NCBI RefSeq assembly: GCF_003144395.1
Contig: NZ_PENZ01000045.1
Location: forward strand, 187,220-251,219
DNA length: 64,000 nt
Direction: 5' to 3'
DNA from: Proteus faecis
Lineage (GTDB): Bacteria > Pseudomonadota > Gammaproteobacteria > Enterobacterales > Enterobacteriaceae
The notes beneath the pieces are model-generated. The model saw only the letters and a program-made list of their open reading frames with translations, was not told the DNA's origin and made no database searches. Both the position numbers and the translations under genes were made by a program. Shown one piece after another: positions 58,410 to 64,000 of the stretch (position 1 is the stretch's first letter; each line of letters opens with the position of its first letter).

Positions 58410-59051
58410 TTATTCGCAGAATTGCCCAATTTTTGCTTTCAGAATATCAATCGCAACGCGGTTTTTTCCCCCTCTAGGGACAATAATATCGGCATATTGT
58501 TTAGAAGGCTCAATAAACTGGAAGAACATCGGACGAACGGTTTTATTATATTGTTCAATGACTGAGTCTAAGCTACGTCCACGTTCATTCACATCTCGTT
58601 TAATTCTACGCATCAAGCAAATATCTAATGGCGTATCAACAAAGATAGAAAAATCCATCTCTTCACGCAGGCGTTTATCTGTTAATAACAAGATGCCTTC
58701 AATGATAATAACTTTTTTAGGTTGAAAAGGAATGGATTCTGCTTTGCGAGTGTGAGCAACGTAGTCGTATTGAGGGAGTTCTATGGATTTTCCTGCTTTT
58801 AATTCACACAAATGATGATATAAAAGTGCGTGATCCATCGAGTTTGGGTGGTCATAATTGACCTTATATCGTTCTTCCATCGTTAAATCACTTTGGTCAC
58901 GATAATAACAATCTTCTGGTATCACTCCGATATTATGATCACCTACTTGCGCTCTTAATTCGCGGTAAAGTGTACTTGCAATAAGGCTTTTACCCGAAGC
59001 AGAGGCTCCAGCGATACCTACAATTGTGCACTGATGTGCTGTGTCAGCCAT
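58410..59051 (-). CDS. udk: Uridine kinase
   Basis: Phosphorylates uridine and cytidine in pyrimidine salvage. The 213-residue protein (E. coli 213) has Walker [46 protein letters not shown] and [18 protein letters not shown]. The ATG at 59051 (MADTAHQC) is chosen to match the E. coli N-terminus; the frame extends only to a TTG at 59057. Confidence 0.97.
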   Translation of the reverse strand: MADTAHQCTIVGIAGASASGKSLIASTLYRELRAQVGDHNIGVIPEDCYYRDQSDLTMEERYKVNYDHPNSMDHALLYHHLCELKAGKSIELPQYDYVAHTRKAESIPFQPKKVIIIEGILLLTDKRLREEMDFSIFVDTPLDICLMRRIKRDVNERGRSLDSVIEQYNKTVRPMFFQFIEPSKQYADIIVPRGGKNRVAIDILKAKIGQFCE

Positions 59052-59203
59052 AATCAAAAACCTGGTTTGAAATAAAAAGAGGGATAACGTAATAATATGT
59101 AAATATTACGCTAGCGCAGATTATAGTTTTGAAATCACTCTGGTTCCAGCGTAAAACCAGAAATCTATTTGTTTTTTATCAAAAACAGTCGGAAATTGCA
59201 TAT

Positions 59204-59235
59204 AAAAATGGAAAGCCAAATGGCTCTCCATTTAA
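59204..59235 (-). terminator. Intrinsic terminator of mrp
   Basis: AAATGGAAAGCC pairs with GGCTCTCCATTT (one mismatch) around a 4-5-nt loop; on the minus strand TTTTTA follows. It lies about 36 nt after the mrp stop. Confidence 0.75.
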
Positions 59236-59270
59236 ATCAGCAAATAATTCAAGATATTATTCCACTGTAA

Positions 59271-60383
59271 TTACACTGCGCGGAAAGAAATTTCCGTTGG
59301 AATTGCATCACCATCCCAATACATTTGAGCGGACACTGTAGATGCGATTTCGCGATAAATATCGGCAAACTCACCTTCAGGATCACGCATCACGGTTGGT
59401 TGCCCGCGGTCTAGGTCTTCACGTAAAGAGATATGAAGAGGAACTTGGCCTAATAATTGGCAATGATACTTCTCTGCTAATTTAGCCGCACCACCAGTAC
59501 CAAAGATAGGTTCAAGGTGACCACAGTTACTACAAATATGTGCACTCATGTTTTCAATAATACCTAAGACAGGCACATTGACTTTTTTAAACATGACGAT
59601 CCCTTTCATTGCATCCACCAGCGCGATATCTTGTGGTGTTGTTACCACAACCGCAGCAGTTACAGGGATATTTTGAGATAAGGTCAATTGGATATCACCT
59701 GTTCCCGGTGGCATATCGATAACCAGATAATCCAAGTCAGGCCACAGCGTATCTTGAAGCATTTGCATTAATGCTTTGCTCGCCATAGGACCACGCCATA
59801 CCATTGCATTATCATCGGTGACTAAATAACCGATAGAGTTAGACGCTAAACCATAAGCCATAATCGGTGCCATATGTTGTCCATCAGGAGACGTTGGACG
59901 CTCCATTGTGGTCCCCAACATATTCGGAATAGACGGCCCATAAATATCAGCATCAAGAATACCTACTTTAGCGCCTTCTTGTGCAAGAGCTAACGCAAGG
60001 TTAACGGCTGTACTTGATTTACCAACGCCACCTTTACCAGAGCTCACTGCAAGAATATTACGCACACCATTAACACCTGGCAGATCATTTGCACGGCGTA
60101 AGGTTGAAATATTATGCTTGAGTTTCCATTCAATGGCTTTTGCACCAGTAATATTGCGAAGTTCGGCGGTCTTTTCTTCAATTAGGACTTGGAAAGGTTT
60201 TTTCCAAACAAACGGCATCACTAACTCGATATGAAGAACATCGTCAATCATCGCACATTGATGTAATGCTTTTAGAGAAAGCAGATTACGTTTCAATGTT
60301 GGGTGTTCAAAAGTAGACAAGACACCTGAAACTTTTTCGTTCAGAATCTCAGGGGTGGTCTGCTCGGGGGATTTATCACTCAT
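59271..60383 (-). CDS. mrp: Mrp (ApbC), iron-sulfur cluster carrier ATPase
   Basis: ApbC/Mrp binds and transfers Fe-S clusters. The 370-residue protein (E. coli 369) has an N-terminal MIP18-like domain and the deviant Walker A SSGKGGVGKSSTAVNLA near residue 110. DADIYGPSIPNMLG, DMPPGTGDIQLTLSQ and the cluster-binding CSNC (SAHICSNCGH) follow. The ATG at 60383 (MSDKSPEQ) follows AGGAG at 6 nt; the open frame extends to 60404 without support. Divergent from metG, as in E. coli. Confidence 0.95.
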   Translation of the reverse strand: MSDKSPEQTTPEILNEKVSGVLSTFEHPTLKRNLLSLKALHQCAMIDDVLHIELVMPFVWKKPFQVLIEEKTAELRNITGAKAIEWKLKHNISTLRRANDLPGVNGVRNILAVSSGKGGVGKSSTAVNLALALAQEGAKVGILDADIYGPSIPNMLGTTMERPTSPDGQHMAPIMAYGLASNSIGYLVTDDNAMVWRGPMASKALMQMLQDTLWPDLDYLVIDMPPGTGDIQLTLSQNIPVTAAVVVTTPQDIALVDAMKGIVMFKKVNVPVLGIIENMSAHICSNCGHLEPIFGTGGAAKLAEKYHCQLLGQVPLHISLREDLDRGQPTVMRDPEGEFADIYREIASTVSAQMYWDGDAIPTEISFRAV

Positions 60384-60587
60384 CCCGGCTCCTCTCGTTT
60401 TCATTATTTATTAAATATATGAGTGTATCTATCATATCAGATAGTAGATGACTACGATAATGCCTTACCTCAATTTGCCAACTGAAATTTCTCTTGCAAA
60501 AACTCAATTATTGCCCTAGCGACATCATGACGGATCGGTTAACATCAAAGTCCCTTTTATTAATTTTATGGAAGTAAGATCCTTACT

Positions 60588-62615
60588 ATGTCTCACGTCG
60601 TGAATAAATTATTGGTAACCTGCGCGTTACCTTATGCTAACGGTTCAATTCATCTCGGTCATATCCTTGAACACATTCAGGCAGATATCTGGGTCCGTTA
60701 TCAACGAATGCGCGGCAAAGAAGTTCATTTCATCTGCGCTGACGATGCTCACGGTACACCTATTATGCTAAAAGCCCAACAACTGGGTATCACGCCAGAA
60801 GCAATGATTGAAGAAATGAGCAAAGAGCATCAGCAGGATTTTGCGGGTTTCAATATCAGTTATGATAATTATCACTCTACACACAGTGAAGAGAGTCACC
60901 AATTATCAACTAAAATTTATCTTGCACTGAAAAAAAATGGTCACATCAAAAGCAAAACTATTTCTCAGCTTTATGATGAAGAAAAAGGTATGTTTTTGCC
61001 TGACCGCTTTGTAAAAGGCACTTGCCCTAAATGTAAAGCGCAAGACCAATATGGTGATAACTGTGAAGTTTGTGGCTCAACCTACAGTCCAACAGAATTA
61101 ATTAACCCACGCTCTGTTGTATCAGGTTCAACGCCTGTTATGCGTGAAACTGAACACTATTTCTTCGACTTACCTGCATTTAGCAATATGTTACAAGAGT
61201 GGATCCGCTCTGGTGCTCTGCAAGAGCAAGTTGCGAATAAAATGCAAGAGTGGTTTGACAGCGGTTTACAACAGTGGGATATCACTCGTGACGCACCTTA
61301 TTTTGGGTTTGAAATTCCAGATGCACCGGGTAAATATTTCTATGTATGGTTAGATGCACCAATCGGCTACATGAGTTCATTCTTAAACTTATGTGAAAAA
61401 CGCGGTGATTTAAGTTTTGACGAGTTTTGGAATAAAGACAGCAAAGCAGATCTTTATCACTTTATTGGTAAAGATATCGTCTATTTCCACAGCTTATTCT
61501 GGCCTGCAATGTTAGAAGGTAGCGAATATCGCAAACCAACCAACTTATTTGTTCACGGTTACGTCACTGTAAATGGTGCGAAGATGTCAAAATCTCGTGG
61601 CACCTTTATTACAGCGCGTGCTTATCTTGATCATTTTGATGCTGATTGTCTACGTTATTACTATGCTGCAAAACTTTCATCACGCATTGACGATATTGAC
61701 CTAAACTTAGAAGACTTTGTTCAACGTGTTAATAGCGACATTGTAAATAAAGTCGTTAACCTAGCATCACGTACAGCGGGTTTTATCAGCAAGCGTTTTG
61801 ATGGCAAATTAGCTGATTCTTTAGATGATGCTAAACTTTATCAACACTTTGTTGATATGAAAGAAACTATCGCACAGTCATTTGAAAATCGTGAATTTGG
61901 TAAAGCTGTTCGTGAAATTATGGCATTAGCTGATGAAGCTAACCGTTACATTGATGAAAAAGCGCCTTGGATCGTGGCTAAACAAGAGGGTCAAGATGCT
62001 CAGTTACAAGCAATCTGTACTATGGGAATTAACTTATTCCGCGTATTGATGACTTATTTAAAACCAGTATTACCTTCACTAACAGAGCGTTCAGAAGCCT
62101 TTTTACAAACTCAATTAACATGGGATGCGCTTGAAAAACCGCTGTTAGGCCAAGAGATCACTAAATTCAAAGCGCTGTTTAATCGCATTGAAATGGATAA
62201 AGCCAATGCCATGGTTGAAGCATCAAAAAGTACCATTGCGCCAGTAAAAGAAATAACAGGCCCATTAGCAGATTCGCCGATTCAAGAAACCATCAACTTT
62301 GATGATTTTGCGAAAATCGATATGCGTATTGCTGAAATTAAACAAGCAGATTTAGTTGAAGGTTCAGACAAACTGCTGAAATTAATTCTGGACTTAGGTG
62401 GCGAAACTCGCCAAGTATTCTCAGGTATTCGTACTGCATACCCTGATCCTAAGGTGTTAGAAGGTCGCTTAACGGTAATGGTGGCAAACTTAGCTCCTCG
62501 TAAAATGCGTTTTGGTATTTCAGAAGGCATGGTAATGGCAGCAGGTCCTGGCGATAAAGATATCTTCTTACTCAGCCCAGATTCTGGTGCAAAACCGGGT
62601 CAGCAAGTGAAATAA
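60588..62615 (+). CDS. metG: Methionyl-tRNA synthetase
   Basis: Charges tRNA-Met. The 675-residue class I synthetase (E. coli 677) has the HIGH-type HLGH in [16 protein letters not shown], and zinc-knuckle cysteines [17 protein letters not shown]. The KMSKS loop [13 protein letters not shown], an anticodon-binding helical domain and a C-terminal OB-fold tRNA-binding domain follow (about 570-675; [24 protein letters not shown]). The 204-bp gap to mrp holds both promoters. Confidence 0.98.
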   Translation: MSHVVNKLLVTCALPYANGSIHLGHILEHIQADIWVRYQRMRGKEVHFICADDAHGTPIMLKAQQLGITPEAMIEEMSKEHQQDFAGFNISYDNYHSTHSEESHQLSTKIYLALKKNGHIKSKTISQLYDEEKGMFLPDRFVKGTCPKCKAQDQYGDNCEVCGSTYSPTELINPRSVVSGSTPVMRETEHYFFDLPAFSNMLQEWIRSGALQEQVANKMQEWFDSGLQQWDITRDAPYFGFEIPDAPGKYFYVWLDAPIGYMSSFLNLCEKRGDLSFDEFWNKDSKADLYHFIGKDIVYFHSLFWPAMLEGSEYRKPTNLFVHGYVTVNGAKMSKSRGTFITARAYLDHFDADCLRYYYAAKLSSRIDDIDLNLEDFVQRVNSDIVNKVVNLASRTAGFISKRFDGKLADSLDDAKLYQHFVDMKETIAQSFENREFGKAVREIMALADEANRYIDEKAPWIVAKQEGQDAQLQAICTMGINLFRVLMTYLKPVLPSLTERSEAFLQTQLTWDALEKPLLGQEITKFKALFNRIEMDKANAMVEASKSTIAPVKEITGPLADSPIQETINFDDFAKIDMRIAEIKQADLVEGSDKLLKLILDLGGETRQVFSGIRTAYPDPKVLEGRLTVMVANLAPRKMRFGISEGMVMAAGPGDKDIFLLSPDSGAKPGQQVK

Positions 62616-62646
62616 CAACTAAAATTCATTTACAAAATAAATGAAT

Positions 62647-62678
62647 GGCGGGGTTCTATTAGAGCCCCGCCTTTTTTT
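62647..62678 (+). terminator. Intrinsic terminator of metG
   Basis: GGCGGGG and CCCCGCC, with additional TCT/AGA pairing inside, are followed by seven T, 31 nt after the stop. Confidence 0.92.
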
Positions 62679-62749
62679 TATTGTGATCCATAGCACACTT
62701 TCAAAATCGGTGTATGATAATTCTGTTAGTTGATTTGGGACACTTACTT

Positions 62750-63223
62750 ATGAAATCTAAACGGGCACGATTGCAGATTACGCTTTGGCATTATCTACGA
62801 TCTTTTTTGGTACTTTATCTTTGTCTCTTCGCTGGTAATCTTATTTCAGCCCTTCTACCCTTCGCGGTTCCAGGCAGTATTGTTGGCTTACTAATTCTTT
62901 TTGGTTTACTGGCTTTTCAGCTTATCCCTGTGCGTTGGGTTAAACCTGGTGCAAATATCCTCTTAAAAAACATGTCATTACTCTTTATCCCCATCGGGGT
63001 TGGTGTAATGAACTATTATGATTTGTTAAGTCAGCAACTTTTTCCCATCGTTTTAGCCTGCGTCGTGAGTACCTTTGGTGTTATGGCACTCGTTGCCTAT
63101 TGCTCACACTATGTTCATCGCGAGCGCGTTATCGTGGGTTCGAAACCAGACCAAGTTGAAGATATTGTTGAAACAAAAGAGAAAGACGATGATAAAGCGT
63201 TAAGTGAGAAGAAAAAATGTTAG
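62750..63223 (+). CDS. yohJ: YohJ, CidA/LrgA-family membrane protein
   Basis: LrgA/CidA-like proteins are small membrane proteins first linked to murein hydrolase control and, with LrgB partners, to pyruvate transport in some bacteria. The 157-residue product has four membrane helices in residues 15-125 (FAVPGSIVGLLILFGLLAFQL; LFIPIGVGVMNYYDLL). A charged C-terminal tail of about 25 residues (ETKEKDDDKALSEKKKC) makes it longer than E. coli YohJ (132). The ATG at 62750 gives MKSKRARLQITLWHYLRSF. It overlaps yohK by 7 nt. Confidence 0.9.
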   Translation: MKSKRARLQITLWHYLRSFLVLYLCLFAGNLISALLPFAVPGSIVGLLILFGLLAFQLIPVRWVKPGANILLKNMSLLFIPIGVGVMNYYDLLSQQLFPIVLACVVSTFGVMALVAYCSHYVHRERVIVGSKPDQVEDIVETKEKDDDKALSEKKKC

Positions 63224-63921
63224 CCATATTAATGAATATTTGGTGGTCACTTCCTTTAAGTATTTTTATTTTTTACTTAGCTCGTAAGCTTGCAGCCCGA
63301 TTTAAATTGCCTATTTTAAATCCTCTGCTAATTGCTATTGTGGTAATTATACCTATTTTGTTAATAGCCAAAGTGCCTTACGAAAATTATTTCGCAGGTA
63401 GTCGAGTTTTAAATGACTTACTGCAACCCGCCGTTGTCGCTTTAGCTATACCACTTTATCAGCAATTACACCAAATTCGTGCACAGTGGAAATCATTAAT
63501 CAGTATTTGCTTTATTGGTAGTATTGCTGCGATGGCCAGTGGCACAGCCATTGCATTATGGGCTGGTGCAACACCTGAAATTGCCGCATCAATCTTACCT
63601 AAATCAGTGACAACGCCAATTGCAATGGCTGTCGCAGACTCCATAGGTGGTATTCCTGCAATCAGTGCTGCATGTGTTATTGCAGTAGGTATTTTAGGTG
63701 CCATTTTTGGTCATACATTATTTAAGCTACTGCGTATTCCTACTCACGCCTCTCGTGGTTTGGCTATGGGAACCGTATCTCACGCAGTGGGAACAGCACG
63801 AGCTGCAGAAATCGATTATATTGAGGGGGCTTACAGCTCATTGGCCTTAATGACTTGCGGGATTATTACTTCCCTTACTGCGCCATTTATCTTCCCTATT
63901 ATTTTACATCTCTATAGTTGA
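63217..63921 (+). CDS. yohK: YohK, CidB/LrgB-family membrane protein
   Basis: Partner of YohJ; 234 residues (E. coli 231) with several membrane helices. Conserved family segments are LLQPAVVALAIPLYQQLHQI, PKSVTTPIAMAVADSIGGIPAISAACVIAVGILGA and GLAMGTVSHAVGTARAAEID. The overlapping start with yohJ indicates translational coupling. In E. coli cdd follows; here the window ends before it. Confidence 0.92.
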   Translation: MLAILMNIWWSLPLSIFIFYLARKLAARFKLPILNPLLIAIVVIIPILLIAKVPYENYFAGSRVLNDLLQPAVVALAIPLYQQLHQIRAQWKSLISICFIGSIAAMASGTAIALWAGATPEIAASILPKSVTTPIAMAVADSIGGIPAISAACVIAVGILGAIFGHTLFKLLRIPTHASRGLAMGTVSHAVGTARAAEIDYIEGAYSSLALMTCGIITSLTAPFIFPIILHLYS

Positions 63922-63944
63922 TATCTTTCTTACCCTCTATTCTT

Positions 63945-63981
63945 AAATCCCCGATTTAATTAAATTTATTTCGGGGATTTC
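63945..63981 (+). terminator. Probable terminator after yohK
   Basis: Perfect 10-bp arms AAATCCCCGA and TCGGGGATTT flank a 16-nt AT-rich loop, 23 nt after the stop. The 3' tail has little T, so termination is likely but not certain. Confidence 0.6.
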
Positions 63982-64000
63982 ACTATAAATTTGAGATATA

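Overview
The window is 64 kb of chromosomal core DNA from an AT-rich (about 38-40% GC by eye) enterobacterium. Most proteins align by eye with their Escherichia coli counterparts, but the base composition is much lower. The E. coli-like gene order is broken by sdaC-sdaB-fhs, and there is no O-antigen/colanic-acid block beside his/gnd. Together these suggest the Morganellaceae, most likely Proteus. The species cannot be settled from the sequence alone. No phage, insertion sequence, CRISPR array, tRNA or rRNA gene was recognised.

Layout, part 1 (1-38 kb): this follows the E. coli 18-20 min region. It runs rarA (partial)-lolA-ftsK-lrp (minus), then trxB, cydDC, aat and infA (plus), clpA-clpS (minus), cspD (plus), macB-macA and ybjD (minus), lysO, ybjT and the arginine transporter artPIQM (plus), rlmC, ybjN and ybjC (minus), grxA, the sigma-E-dependent sRNA rybB, yjbQ (minus) and ybjG. 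A serine/one-carbon block (sdaC-sdaB, then fhs) sits between ybjG and dacC/gstB.

Layout, part 2 (37.7-64 kb): this follows the E. coli 45-47 min region. yeeZ is followed by a complete attenuator-controlled histidine operon hisLGDCBHAFI. Next come yiaY, yeaK and dctA, then gnd, yegH, dcuC, asmA-dcd-udk, mrp (apbC), metG and yohJ-yohK. In E. coli the O-antigen and colanic-acid clusters lie between his/gnd and yegH. Here gnd and yegH are direct neighbours.

Functionally the window holds housekeeping and envelope genes: chromosome segregation (ftsK), lipoprotein carrier (lolA), N-end-rule proteolysis (aat, clpS, clpA), cytochrome bd assembly and thiol homeostasis (cydDC, trxB, grxA), cell-wall and carrier-lipid recycling (dacC, ybjG), efflux (macAB, lysO) and amino-acid metabolism.

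I did not find a convincing new multi-gene system. The most interesting points are: a small gene after yegH, with an EF-Tu domain-3-like pattern, broken by a perfect 7-bp tandem duplication; a 19-residue polyglutamine tract in FtsK built on a hexanucleotide repeat; rybB with an intact sigma-E promoter; a perfect 13-bp inverted repeat upstream of macA; an FNR-like site upstream of dcuC; and the missing surface-polysaccharide clusters beside gnd.
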